From: Motacilla alba alba
Lineage: Eukaryota > Chordata > Aves > Passeriformes > Motacillidae
Reading direction: 5' to 3'
DNA length: 64,000 bases
Assembly: GCF_015832195.1 (NCBI RefSeq)
Contig: NC_052021.1
Span: forward strand, 27,864,786-27,928,785
The notes beneath the pieces were generated by a model that saw only the letters and a program-made list of their open reading frames with translations, made no database searches and was not told the origin of the DNA. This document shows positions 1-13,985 of this stretch, one piece after another. Position numbers and translations under genes: made by a program. The first letter of the stretch is position 1. Every line of letters starts with the position of its first letter.

Positions 1-3000
1 GACTGTCCCTCTCTATTCCAATCCAAAAAGAATGTGCAGAAAGCAGGGATACACAAATTAAATCCAGCCAACATTTTCATTACTTTATTTATGTTGGGAA
101 GGTGAAAGACAGAGCAGACTTTCAAGGCTATTTTGGTAACTGGAATGATTTAAAAACGTGGCTAGGCAACAGTGTGTACAGACCTTAGGCTGTTCTGCCA
201 GCTCATCCAAGTCATCATCTGCAGCAACATTTGCTCTTTGGTTACTAGAAATCCTCAGGGCTGAGCACTTCAGTCATGCTGCAGCATTCCACATCATTTC
301 AGCTGGGTTTTTCTGTTTATCACCCAAGGATAGTGCCCACAGAGAATTTCATTGGATGAGCAACTTCATTTGCTTTTGTGCTCTGCTCTTGGGATTGGGC
401 TGAGGATGCAAAGCCCAACCTGTGCTGGATGCACATCAGCTGCAGAGAGGAGTCACTGCAGCTGCAAGGTCCCACAGCTCATTATGGCTTGGGTGTGACA
501 CTGGAGGCTGAAAATCTTGGCTGCTTTGACATGGAATGAGCAACAGAGAGGCTGGCCTGGGCTCCTGATTGCCAAATCTCCATACACTTTAGGAAAGGCC
601 AGTGGTACCCAAGTGGGACTCTCTCCAGTGCTGCTGTGCCAGGAGGAGGGGAGATCCATCACCTCACAAACACATGTGGGTGCCTAAACATCAATGAAGA
701 ATTTCTGCAGCCAAATCTGGAGATGGGGTTTAGATTCCTCTGGGCTGGGCACTGGGGGCAGGCAATCTGGTCAGATTTACACAGCACCTGGGTGACACTC
801 TGAATATCACCCTTAAGCACAAATCCTCATTTCAGTGTTCTCTGAAGTCCTCTTTGAGCTTTTAAATCTTTGCCCTGAAAAGATATTCTCTTGATAAGAT
901 TCATGATTTAATAACCCTTTTAAAAATAATAAGGAAGAAAAAAAATTGAGAACCCAAGTTGTGCACAGTAAGGTCAAATACTCAGCTTCTTCTCCAAACT
1001 GAGCTCATCACACTTGGAAAATTCAGGACATAGCTCTGCTGGTCCAGCTTTCCTTTGAAGCATTTTAACCTGATGTCCAAAACAAAGCAGTAAATTAGAT
1101 GAACCAGTCAGCTGAAATTCGATGTCTTTAGCTGAAACTTGGCATGTAGTTTTGCCAGCTCAGTTATAGATTTTTTGGGTTTTATGACTATTTGGCTTTT
1201 TCATTTCTGTCTGTGCCTTTATTTTTTCTTTCTCCTTCTTTTCTTCCGAAAAATATACTTTCCATTACAAGGAGGCCAGGAAATCACCACCTTACTGACT
1301 TCTCTAATGCAGCCATTTTATTTAAATATTCTAGATACTAGAGACATTTTCTATTAAACTCACAGGTTTCTTTCTTTCTGTCATTGGAACATGGTTTTAA
1401 ATGTAAAAGTATTTTGTTTCTGAGGTGCCTGGAAATGAGTGTAATGTGGAAATTCACTTTGCTGAAATGAAGCTAAACAAAGCATTAGAAAAGATACAAA
1501 AGAACATGATCCTGATCAATGCAGGAACATCTACTTAGTTTCCATTGCTGAGTTCTGGCACCAATGAAATGAATTTTTGTCCAGGTAGGTCTTGCTTCTA
1601 ACAGTGAGTAATACAGTATATTTTGAAGATTCAAGTTTTACCAGTGCACATTTTAGGAGTCACTTCACATCAAAGTTAGCAGTGCATTGTTTAGAATTAC
1701 CAAGGAAGTCTTTGTACAGCTGGTTTGTTCACTTTCTTTTTTCACCTGGGCCCCACATTGATGATACCAGCACTTTAGAAAGCTCTGTGCGCTGTTTGCT
1801 CATAACATTTGGAATACTCCATCTTCACTTGGCTCATGGGTCATTACCATCTTGAGAGGAATGACATGGCCAAAGGTTCTTGGACTGCCACTCTATTCCC
1901 CATCCTCAGCTGGTTTGAGAGCAATGCTGACTGCCAGGGATAGTCAGAGCTGCTTAGAAATTGTAAAGCTGCTGCTCTTTCTCTGGCCTCTGGATTTGCT
2001 AGCTTGTTGCTAGCAATTCCAAAGAATCCATGGTTCTCCAGCCCAGATAGAAATATTTGCCTCTCTTGAACTTGCCATGATTTCTCCTCAAATTTCCTTC
2101 AATGTCAGTAAGGGAAGCAGAAACAAACCAACCAAAAATATGAACTTCACTACTTTTCTTGGGAGGAAAAATCAGCTAAGGCAGCTTTCTAAGGACGTAG
2201 AAACCAAGTTGAAATTGTCTTTCTTAAATTCAGCTTTAAGGCTTGACCTTCAGTTCTTTAGGTCACAGAAACACCAACAATATTTCTATAGACATTTGGT
2301 TCCAAATAAAGCCCCAAAAGAGTGACAGCATGCAAAGGAATCATCATGTGGCTACAAAGCAAAGTTTGAATTTCCCAGAATCATGCATTTGAAAGGTTTC
2401 CTGGGAGTGATATTATTCTATTCTTATATCTCTATACTGAGTGAGCGAGAATCAGATGTCGTATCCTTTCGTTCTTACAGTCATTTCTTAATCAAGATGG
2501 AATCTCAATCTTATTTTGCAGTGAAGATACAGAATAGCCCCACTAAACCAAATAGGACAAATAGTATTTGTTTTGTGTACAAAACGTAGTAATCAATGCA
2601 GTAATGGTGTGTACATGTCTTAGCTTCTATGCAGATGTGTCCTTCACATCTCTTTAAATATTTCTTCAAATATTAGTGCATCAAGCTCCAGCTGTATCCT
2701 GGGTATAGCTCTCTCAGAGGGGTGTACCTCGGGCACTGAGCTGTGGAGGGAGAAAATAACTGTCTCACAAAAAGAAAGGTTTTAACAGAGTTCAGAATGG
2801 AATCCTTATCTCCTTTCCAGCCCTTCCTTTTATTGTTGCACTTCTTTCTTTCCCTGACTCATGGAACAAAAGAAATATAGCTTAATGCAGATCTTATCAT
2901 CTGTAGAGTAGCTGTGAGACAGCAGCTCCACAAAGCCACTGTCCTTTACACAGCCCAGCGTGACTCATTAGCTGTGTCAAGGGCTGTTTGCTCTTCTGAT

Positions 3001-6000
3001 CTGCTCCTCCACAGAGCTGCATCCAGAAGCCTGTTTGCACATAGGATTCCTGCCCTCTGTGTATTGATTGCTGCAAATAAAAACACTTCCTCCCCCCTTC
3101 TGTTGCCTGCCAGAGCTGGTGTGCTCCAGCTGTGAGGTTGCTCCTGTCCCTGGTGGTGGCCCAGTGCTCCCCAAGGCTCCAGCAGGAGCAGGCAGGTGGC
3201 CCATGAGGGTGGGAGGCTGGAGTGGCATTTCAGAATATCTGCAGTTATGAGAGATACCTGACATCCATTTGGGAATTGGGACAGGCCCAGCCCATGGGTT
3301 TTCCATCTTAAAGCCATCTGTAACTTTCCAGAGTGAGCTTTAGTTTGCCTGGGAGAGCATCCAGCCCGTGCCCATGCCAGGGCTCCTTGGCTCAGTCTGT
3401 GTGTTTGAGGGGATGGCAGCTTCCATCTAAAGGAGCAATGCCCCCACTGCCATCACTGGACAGCATGCAGTAAACGAAGGAGTTGAGGACAATCTACTGA
3501 CTAGAAATGACTCCATGATTTTGCCCTGTCAGTCTTTTTATCAGAAATGTATGAGTCCATATGAGGAAAATGCTACCCTTTGTGGCAGTCATAGAGGACG
3601 ATTAAAATCAGATTTTTTGACTAAGATGCAACTCTATAAACATCAACAAAATGGACAAGAGCGAGTAGAGTTTGATAGGAGGAGAGAGAGCTTCCTCTTT
3701 CTCCATCACACTGCAACTAAACTTGGTTCAATTGTTTCTAGTTTATCAAAGCTCAGCCTAAGGCTTTAGAAGTTCAAACACTCATATGATCTTTTTCCCT
3801 TCTTTACTCTAAGATGTCCAGACTATTATTACATACTATTTTTATTCTTGGTCCATCTCTACAGAGTTTGAGTGGGAAACCTGCAGCAGCACCAGATGGA
3901 TTATTTCTCCTTTCACAGCTTTTTTTCTGTGTATGTGTTTGGCGACTCCAAAGTTTGAAAATGAGAACTCAACCTCCCATTACACAGCAGCAATTCCCAG
4001 TGGCCAGACTGTCAGAGATGAAATAGCAAATCACAAGCACTGTATAGAGATTTAAAAGAGGAAAATTAAGAGCCGGATCATTTGATTAACCTCTGTGTCT
4101 CACATTTGAAAATTAAAGATAATTATGTTTACTTTCATGTAAGCTTAGAAATAATTCTCTGAGAATTTAAAAGCCCAGAGCATTGTCATTTACTTAGAGC
4201 TGAGATTCCCCTATGCAGTTTTTAATAGATTATACACAAACCCATGTCTTAACTGTTTCTGGATATCTTTACAAGACAATATCTGCAATTTAGATCCTTA
4301 TTTTTACCATACCCTCTCCCTCCCGCTGTTCTACAGCTTCACTGTTGAACAAGCCTGGGATGAAAAGCTGATGGTTTAGTTCCACACTATAATTAAGTGA
4401 TGGCTAAAGTCAAGTCCCTGATCTTCCAGACACTCTCTTATTTTTTTTTTCCTTTCTATTCTTTCCACTGACTATGAAGAATAGAAATAGAAATCTGTTC
4501 CAGGTGAAAAGAATTGTCTGAAACAAATTACTTTAATGATGATGCCTTTTCCACGAATCAATGATGCACATTAAAGATTCAGAATGCACTTTAGAGCAAT
4601 CCAAAATGTGGAAAATAGCAAGATACCAGTGTGATCCCCCTTTAAATTATAGATTGAGAATTAGATTCCACTCCCAACCATGCAGGTGCAAATCCATTAA
4701 TTTCAGAGCAGCTTCTGCAGGTTGACTTTGAAAAATATGTGAAGCAATAGTTTAGTTCTCTTTTTCTCCACTGCATGTTTATTTATTTATCTGTATGTTG
4801 GAAAACCTTCTACTTCAAATATCTGAATAAGCTTTGACATCATTTTCAACCTTTCTGATAGACTCCAAAGAAATTCGAGGTAGTTTTTAAATGCACACTA
4901 GAAAATCAAGTTTGTTCTTAACACCCCTTCCTGCATCCTTCTGAATTGATGAAGCATAGAATTTTTTACCTTTTTTAGGCACAACAGAAGGACACACCTA
5001 AATGATGCTTTGCTGGTGAAGGAAGAGCTATAACAAAAAATATTTGACACTTCCTTGGACAGATCCTCAGCCGTGGTAAACTGAGAAAACCAGCCAGAAG
5101 TCAACACATACCTCAAGGGGAGATCTAAGTCACATGCTCTGCATCTGAGGAGGTTAATGTACAGGGTAAAAATGCATGCTGGCCTATCATTTCAGAGGTA
5201 ATAAAATTGAGTTATAAAAAATTTTGAGCATTTCCTTCCAAAATTAAAAAGCGACTAGAGGGAAGAAAGACCACGAGTTCAATTTTTATAAATTTAGAGC
5301 AATTCCTGTCATGAGAATTAACCTGGTGTGGGGTTCATAGACCTTATTTTGCCAGACCTTGCCTCCATGAGTGCAGCAAAGGGAGTTTTCAAGCAGCCTA
5401 ATGAGGTTCCTGGCCTGCAACTTCTAAGGAAATAAAACCCATGGTTTTTGTATTCCCTCATGCAGTGAGTACCAGACTCCTCCATCCTCAGACAGCACAG
5501 TCTGTATTTGCAAGAATTTGCAGATAGATTTAGATAAATTTGTCTGAGTAACAAAATAACATGAGGATTAAGAATTGCCTATAAAATGTGAGCTTTGGTA
5601 ATAAACCAGGATGTGTGGGAGTTCTGCTCTAAGGCAGCAGTATGTCTTGAGTCAAGGAGTCTCAGTGAATAAAACCCTCTCAGCATGGTATTAAATGAAG
5701 TTCTTGCTAATTTTGGCTTGGCCTGTGATAGATGGGAATACATTAATTTTCCATAAGCAGGAAAGCCCTGTGTGTTTTCTTTTTGGTAGTAATGGAAGGG
5801 AAAATACTTTTAGAGGGCTTTGACGAGGCAGAGGGGGAGAACAGAGATCTGCCAGCACTGTTTCAGCTGCCCCTTCTTACCCCAGATTGCTGCTGCAAGA
5901 GAGGAAGGTGATGCACATGCTGAAAACTGTCCAAAAAAAAAGGATGAAGTTCACAGAAATGAATGGAAAAGACCATTACGACTGTGTTGTCCTGCACAAA

Positions 6001-9000
6001 TTATTTTTTACCCCTGAGCTTCATCCTTCTGCTATCAATGGAAGCATTCCAGATAATGTGATTCTAAAGGGAAAAAAGATGTAAACATTTTGCTTTGGAA
6101 TGCCAGAGACAGGCTTAATTATCTGGAGATTTGCTGGATATGTCTGCAAACCATTACAGGCTGAATTAAATCCTTTTGAAAAGCCAGGTCTCATTCCTCT
6201 TTAGTGTTCTTTGCATCTAAACACCCTGATAAACCATACATATTTGTGTTTATCAGGCAAGTTCTGCTATCTCTTTGTTCCTTTTTTCTTTGGCCCTTTG
6301 TACTCAGGGTGTGCATGTTTGATGAAGTGATATTGCCCTGCTGATGTTCCTCCAGTGGCTCAATGGGCTTCTGAAGAGTCCAACTGAAGCAATGATTTAC
6401 ATCCCTTTGTGTTGCAAAGAAAACCTGAACATAGTGAATTGGGTTCCTCCTCCCCAAGATCTACCTAGGTAGAAACACTGAAGTGACTGAGTGCTTGGTG
6501 AGAAGAAATAAAACCTGAGATGCATGAACTCCATCTCAGCCAGGCATGGATTCTGAAGCTCAATAAAACTCCCCTTTGGGTGTGGGTACTCTGCTGGTCA
6601 CAGATGAATGGAGCTGCTCTCTTTAGGGTGGAGTCTGTGTCATTGAAGCTGAAGAGCTCATCCAAACATTATCCATATTTTCTTCACCATTTCTGTCTGG
6701 GAAAAAGAAAATATAACTGACAATAACATTTCTAAAGCCTGAGGCTGAAAGCAAGTGATACTCAAGCTCAAGTGAGAAATTAACCTGGTTTCTGAAAGGC
6801 TGTTTCTGGGCTGCTCCTGCTGCTGCCTTTCACAAGAAGACATTTTATTTCAGAAGAATTCTCACGTTGATGAGCATCTGCAGATCAGCTTATTTCTGCC
6901 AGAAACCAGGCAAGGGTGAACTTGTGCCCATCTCCCCATTTATACCCCCACTTACATTCTAAAGAAGTTCTCAGATCAGGAGATGAGCTTTTATCTTTTT
7001 TTCTCTTTCATTACAGAAAGCAAATTGCAAAGAAGGTCAATATAGAGATTAAGAAGTCAGGATCAGTCTGAGATCTCTTCCTGAAATCTGTTTACTCCTG
7101 CATTACTCTGTATATATGAAGTGGTATTTAAATTCCTCTAAAATTAAGGCCTTTTAGAGAAAACAGTGGAATTTCACAGGCTTTAGAGCTTGTGCACTCC
7201 CAAATTGCTGGAACCTGACAAACTACAGAGGTGGAACCTATTCCTGGATTTGAAGCTGCTTTTGTATCAGCCACCAGCTTGGTGGTCTGGTTCAGGCCTG
7301 AGCTGTCCAGGAGTTAGGGGAGTGCACACTCTTCCCTGGAAAGCAGACATCAGTTAAAAGAGACTCCTTTGGTTTCTGCTGGAGAAAGCCACACTGTCAA
7401 GTAACCACAAACTGTTTAGCTCACTGTGATTTAATCCTTTTGCTAAGAAAAACAGCTTGAACCATATATATTCCTACATAATGGACACTGCCCGTGCTCA
7501 ATTTTTAATTTTAGCCATGTGCTATTAATTTTAGTACCATCCTAGATTTCCTGGTCTTTGACTTACTGCTCTCACTGAAATGCAACATGCACAGCAAGCC
7601 AACTAAAATGTGACTGTGGCACAGCCAGGCTGGCTGGCTCCCAGGATTTCCCTGGCCCTGCTCTGGTCTGCTCCACTGCCTTCAACTTGCAGTTTCCTCT
7701 TCATATCATAAATTACTTCTGAGGGTTAATTAAAAGGCAAATTCTGCCTAGGTCTAGCTCTCTGAATACAGAGTTAGGTCTGGGAGAAACCTTTTGAGGT
7801 AAGTTAGTAAGTTAAAAAACAACACACAGCTTTTTACATCCCTCTCCTCCCCATGTACTTTACAAGTCAGCTTCACAACTACAGTAAGTTTTTGACTGCA
7901 TGAAACCCCAGAGAGTGAAGCCCTCGCCACTGGCTGTGTTGATTAACACTTAGCTTGTGAGGAGAAGAGAGCCCTTGCACACAGAGCCTCTTCTGCAGGA
8001 ACATTTTCCATCGCTGATCTCCTCCTGCGTGCTCCTACTGCCAATGACACATAGCCCATCATCTTTCCAAGCCATTTTACTTTGTTTTCCTCAAACAAAA
8101 TGATCTAAGAGTGGCAAGGGTGTGCTTTTGCAGTAGTCTCTGGAAAGGCTTATTGCTGCCATCTGTCTCAGCTCAGCTTAACCTCCACTCATGTTCTGTA
8201 GCATTATGGTGCCATTTAGTCTGTAGGTAAATACAAAGTCTTTTTGCCCAGTATCCCAATTCTAAAAGAGAGTTAGAGGAAAGTGGGCAAAATCATCATC
8301 ATTTAATCATGGGCAAAATTAAGTAGTAATATTTTGGGGATGCAAGCATTTTCTTTCATTTCCCTTTAAAATAATTTTTGAAGAATTGAGTTTATTCCAT
8401 TTTCTCTTTTGAGACATTTAGTTTTAAATACAGTTCTAGCAAAGTAGGCTTTTTCAAAAGGGTGAGTTTCCTTTGGAAAACATCAAAATAAAAAAATGTT
8501 TCACTATTTCCAAGAGGAAACATTTCATTTAAAAACCTGTCAAAAGAAAATGTGGTTACGTTTAGTAAAAAAGCCCTGGTCAGCTTTTTCAGCTGGGAGG
8601 TAAAATCTAAACCAATACAAGTTACAGTCCCCCTAAAAGTCCTCTGCTCCAGAAATAGATGCTGACTGTCTGATACCTCAGCCACCATCCTCCTGAAGTT
8701 TTACATTTCTTGTTTTGGAGCTCTCCCAGTTGTAAACCAGAAGTCGGGACAGACTGGATCCCTGCCCCCCGTGTGATTTCTTCTCTTTCCCTCCTTCCTC
8801 AGCCTTTGTAAGCACTGGCGCACTCAAGGCAGGTGCCTGCCCTCCCTCAGCCTCTCTCTGTGCCACCAAGGCTCAGAGGTGCAAATTCAGTGTCTCACAC
8901 TCCCAGTGGGCTGTGGAGGGAGGAAATTGGGTGGCTGCAGTTCCTGGAGGAGTGCTGAGTGAACAGCCATGGAGGCACAGGGCTGCTGCTCTTGGACCTG

Positions 9001-9816
9001 GCTGGGATGGGACCTCCGGGCAGCCCAAACTCACTCCTCTCCTGGTACCTCTGTCTCTCCTGTAATAGGAGATGACAGGGCACTTCAGTTTTCCTGCCCT
9101 TTTTCCTTCAGCTCCTCTGCTAAAAGTGCATTTTTGATAAAAATCTTCTGTAAGACAGCCAGCCAGCCTTTAAGAATTAATGTAAATCCAACAAAGCCTC
9201 AGAGATGAAAACAACCCCTGACCATAAGGACAGGGGGTGGCATCCAAACTGCTGCCCTGGCAGCAGAGTCTCTGGGAAATGGGAGCCTTCCTTCCCAAAT
9301 ACAGTGGCTGCATGGCCACCAAGTGCCTTCCTGCTTGAAGTATCTAAGGCCACCTGCTGCTTCACTGCTGCTGGAGGGGCAGGAGAAGGGTAAATAGGTA
9401 TGATGGAAAAATGTGCTCTGAGGAGCAGCAACACTGCTCCTTTTCCTCTGTGGAACAATTTTTTCAGTTAAAATGAAAAGCCCAGACTTGTTTTCTTTTT
9501 TCTTTTCTTTTTAACGAGTAAGAATCTCAACATTCAGCAGAAAGTTCCTCATCCTGATCCCCAGTGCAATCAGCCCCTTGCCATGGGGGCTGGGCAGGCA
9601 GACACAGCATCATTCCAGTAAATTTCTCATTAAGAAGCAGATAAATGCACCAGGTCTGCTTGAAATGCAAATTTTGTCTGTGTGATTCACTGACACTGGT
9701 GCCAGTTTTCTCTCAGTTCAGGTTAGGTCTTCCCACTTGTTCAACTCATACTGCAAAAGCACTCAAAGTGAGCTTCAGGCAGCTGAAAACATCAGAGCTG
9801 AATAAAGTCTTGGAAG
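1..9816. other. Intergenic, no recognisable gene
   Basis: AT-rich vertebrate non-coding sequence. Open frames are short, mostly without good ATG context, and match nothing I know. In particular I see no NHLRC2 coding exon, although that gene flanks ADRB1 in other vertebrates. Only the small inverted repeat near 2.0 kb stands out. Confidence 0.75.
1992..2020. repeat. Small inverted repeat
   Basis: TTGCTAGC and GCTAGCAA flank a 5-base loop, with GGA and TCC pairing outside a single mismatch. It is a short 29-base hairpin in otherwise featureless sequence. Confidence 0.6.
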
Positions 9817-9929
9817 AAAAAATAAAATAAAATAAAATAAAATAAAATAAAATAAAATAAAATAAAATAAAATAAAATAAAATAAAATAAAATAAAATAA
9901 AATAAAATAAAATAAAATAAAAATAAAAT
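9817..9929. repeat. (AAAAT)n microsatellite, ~22 copies
   Basis: This is an essentially perfect pentamer array of about 113 bases with a single interruption near its right end. No CR1 sequence flanks it, so it looks like a free-standing simple repeat or the expanded tail of an unrecognisable retroposon. Confidence 0.97.
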
Positions 9930-10882
9930 TGATTTTAGAACAAGTAGGGTCTATTGAGGACTTGAATTCACCCATGATCTTACCTGATCCTCTGATACTG
10001 CAGAGCTCACCATTGGTCCATTTGTTTTCCTTTATCTGCCTTGTGTATGTAGATGGTGAGAACTCCAAGACAGAGGGGGAGTTTAAAAGCTGAGGGTGTG
10101 GTACCTGCACAGGGGGCTCTTGTCTTCACTGGTCCAGCAACACTCGTGGGTCGGGGGTGACTGAAAATTCAATCAGAAAAAGTGAGAGAAAAGAGATTGG
10201 GCATTTAAGAATGGTGAAGTGCTGGAAAGCACATGTGAAGTTGAGTTCTAACTTTGCTAGACTGACTAAAAAAGCCAGTATTCAGACAGAAACACAGGAA
10301 GACAAGAGGTAGCTAAGGGCTATAGAAATGTTGGGAATGGTGAGTCTGATGTTCCATGCTCATATCCTTCACAGCACTTAAAAACCTATTCTCTGAGTTG
10401 TTTATCCACAAGAAATAAAATATTTTGTTTAACAGATTGATCAGATCTTGGACAACACAGAAATGTGGGTGGGATTGGGAAATCAAAGAATGAAATGAAG
10501 GGCTGCAAAGAGGACACTGTTTTTTTCCACGACACCTGATTGTCTCAGCCCAGTCCCAGCCCATCCAGGCACTTGCTGTTCACTTTGCTGGAGGTAGAAA
10601 AGCAGGACCATACCTGTTTCTGTTTGAAGTTGCTAAGTTATGAAACCACAGGTTCCACAGCAGACTCAGGGATGAGTAGGCTTTGCTTCCACCTCAAAAG
10701 AGCCATGCAATGGTCACAAGGAGCAGCAGATCCACAGTGGCCTTGCCAAAAAAGGTAAAGGAAAAAGAATTCGACCGCACCTGGCTGACGTGGTCCAACC
10801 TGTGCAGCTCTGCCTGAGCAGCCTTTCTGTCAGCAGATACATTTGTGTAGGGTAGTCCAGATCAAGGAAGCATGGAGACATT

Positions 10883-11215
10883 AGAATCACAGAATCATGG
10901 AATTGTTAAGATTGGAAAAGACTTCTAAGTTCATCAGCTATTTATGTCCATGTTCACCACTAGCCCACGTCCTCCAGCGCCACATCCACACATCCCACTT
11001 CCAGGGATGCTGACTCTACCACTTCTCTGGGCATCCTGTTTCACTACTTAACAACCCTTTCTCTGAAGAAATTTTTCCTAATATGCAATCTAACCCTTCT
11101 CTGGCACAACCTGAGGCCATTTCTTTGCTACACGGAGAAGAGACTAAGCCCCACCTTCCTACAACCTCCTCCCAGGTAATTGTAGATGGCAATTAGGGAT
11201 CCCTCAAAAAAAGTG
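10883..11215 (-). mobile_element. CR1 LINE 3' fragment
   Basis: The + strand begins with the octamer-type tail (GAATCACAGAATCATGGAAT) and continues with the reverse complement of the conserved CR1 3' end. Recognisable blocks include GATTGGAAAAGACTTCTAAG, the CCACTTCTCTGGGCATCCTG block, GAAGAAATTTTTCCTAATAT, and the GGAGAAGAGACT and ACAACCTCCT blocks. The copy is 5'-truncated, as nearly all CR1 insertions are, and carries many point changes, so it is an old, inactive copy. No reverse transcriptase coding remains. The 5' boundary is approximate. Confidence 0.9.
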
Positions 11216-13854
11216 CCTATAAACACTGAGTCACAGAGTAGCCTTTCTGCAGTTCCCATAGTTTTCTATCATATCAATTTTGATTCAAAATTACTTATTT
11301 TTCATAATAATCCATGAGAAAGAAAATAGAAAAGGGCACATTGTGTATTTCCAAACCACTAGGAATGTCAGATAGATATTTTACACTTTTCTGGAGATTT
11401 CTGGAAGAATTAAATAATTCTTTTTCATCTGTGGGTGTAGTTGTCCTTCTAAGAGGAATCCAGGTGCCACCTCCCTAAGAAACAGCCTAAAGATAAACCT
11501 AGCCTTATAGTCACAGATTTAATAACTTTCAGCCCATTGCCTTTCTGAGGATTATTGCCACCATACTTAGCTTAATTTAAAACATTTTTCAAAATAAAGT
11601 CTAACCAAAGTGTCTTTGCATCTAACCAGAATATTCTCTGCAGGAAACTTGCTGTTTTAGTACCTGGAGCAGTGGAAACCATTTCAACTGGTACCCTTGT
11701 TTCACAATGACACTGCTCTTAGGTTTGGTGTGCAGAGTCTTTTCAGAGAGTTGTAGCAATGCTCTGGTAATAAAGAGGGAAAAACCTTGTTGAAACATCC
11801 GATGGTTCTGGGAAGAGCTGCATTACATAAGTTGTTTTCTCCAGACCATTTCAGTCTCTCCATATTTTTGAATGACTTAAGAGATTTATCATGTAAGAAA
11901 GTTTTCTGATAAGCTACTCAACAAGTTATCACACTCCTTCAGCATGCAATTAGAAATGGATGGTTCGCTTCTACAGTTCACTGGCATTTGCTGCTCCTGC
12001 TGAGAGATTTCTGACAGTCTTGCAATAATAAAATACTCGTGTGGATGTTCAGCTAGTGTAAGATAGGGAAATAGCAACTTTTAGCTGAGACAAGCTTAAT
12101 AAAGTCAGTTTTTTTCAGGTTTCAGAGCAATTGGATATCACATTACAAACTGCAGCTGGAGTCTTATCTAAAATTGGGAATGGGGCACCTTTCTGGCAAG
12201 TTCTGCAGTAAACACTCCAGTAACTCACTGGTGCTATTCTGGTCCCTCGGTGTGAGTCACCAGGCACACTGGTCAGACCTCTATACACGAGCAAAGGTGA
12301 AGCAGAGCACTGAAGAACTGAAGAACTGAATAACGTGCCTGGTTAAATTTAGTAAAAGATTTCACTCAGAACAACTCCTTTACTTTGACAGCAACCTTGG
12401 GAGGCATGTCCAGAATTTTGTGTATTCACTTGAATACCTGCAGGTGGAAAACAAGTGACCACACCTGGCAGTGCTGATTCACCTCTGTGATTCTGTGCTC
12501 TCCTTAAACTAATTTAGACATGCAAGGAAGTGCCTCATCTGCATCCAGGCAAAACAAAGGTGTTTGGACACCCACTTTATGAGATCTGTGGGAATTACAG
12601 CACGCTAGATAATGTACCATCACATGAATTGGCACACATTGCCAAGGACTTTGAGTGGTCTGGCTCAGGTTAGGTGTCAGAGGCAGGCAGATTAGAGGTC
12701 TCTCTTCCTTGGAAGAGCCTCTGGCTGATGATTTTTGGACAACTATTATCTTCAAATTGAGTAAGAATGTGAAGAAAATTTTACTCATATAATGACTTTT
12801 ATAATAAAAAAGAAGAGATGTGTGGGATTCTAACAGGATTTATGAATTAAACCTGTCTTTTATTACCTGTGTTAACCACAAGATAGTTTCCTGGGGAACT
12901 GGTACATCTCCTGCTTCATGTTAAACAGTTGCTGCATTTTTTCCTTGCTAAGAGAACAGGTATTGCTATATTTCTTACAAGAGCACAAGAGGGTTTCAGT
13001 ACCCTTTTTTAGGTTTATGAATCTCTGTGTGCAATATTTATTGTTGCTAAATATAGATGTGAAAAGCACCAATCCTTTTCACGGTATTTAAAATACAATG
13101 GCTCTTCAGCCTCTTCAGTTTTCATCTTGTTTCAAGTGGGGAAAAATATTCAATGTGCTGTATGTTTTCTGCCTCTGAAAGATGTATGTATCTACAGTAA
13201 CATCATAAATGCTTGATTGCCTGAAACTGTATAAATATTGTGCCTCTGCCCAATGCAAAAGTGATTACTTCATTACCCCAAGATATACAGCTGAAATAAA
13301 CATGATATACAGTGAGGTTGTTCTGATTTTGGCTGGATTCTTAGTCAGTGAGACCCTTTTTACTCTGGGAAACATAAGATATCTTTTTCTGTTTGCAGAA
13401 CTGGTGATAACTTGCTCCACAGAGAACCAAAGGCTTACGTTGAACTTAATTTCAAAACATTGCCTAATCTTGGGGCACTATCTAGAATGGTCTCTGCTTC
13501 AGCTGAGGTTCAAGTTCACATCCCTTTGATGCTGTAAATGGAGCAAGTGGGGACTGGCTGACGCAGTATTAAATGTTCTGTGTGCTTTTATAAGAACAAA
13601 TTAACAAATTATCTGAGGGCTAGCATGCTCTGCTTCACATGCTGAAAATTCAGAGGTAATGACTTTAAAAGCTGATTTGTGTTTTCTTTCATGTCCTCAA
13701 ACAGCATTCACGTGCATTGTCGTTCTTGTTCCTACTGCTGATCTAGAACAGCAGATTATCTCAGCAGAGTTTAGAGACAAACGGACCAGAAGGCTCAAGT
13801 GAGAAACAGGATGAAAACTCTTATGCTGGTATTAATCCCCATCACAGAAATTCA
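11216..13854. other. Intergenic between CR1 fragments
   Basis: AT-rich sequence between two CR1 copies of opposite orientation. I see no gene, RNA or repeat that I can name. Confidence 0.75.
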
Positions 13855-13985
13855 CATGGCACTTGAAGCAGAGACTGGACGTGCTCCTGGACAACCTGCT
13901 CTAAGGGACTCTGTTTGAGCAGGGGAGGTTGGACAAGGCAACCTCCAGAGTCCCCCTCCAACCCCAACCATTCTGTAATTCTGTG
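13855..13985 (+). mobile_element. CR1 LINE 3' fragment, short
   Basis: This is about 130 bases of CR1 3' end in + orientation. It includes the CCTGGACAACCTGCTCTAAG, GGGGAGGTTGGACAAGGCAA and CCCTCCAACCCCAACCATTC blocks and ends with the octamer-like tail ATTCTGTAATTCTGTGA. It is strongly 5'-truncated and non-coding. Confidence 0.88.

Noticed and set aside
9775..10110. Minus-strand frame encoding a long FILFY-type repeat
   Set aside because: This is simply the translation of the (AAAAT)n microsatellite.
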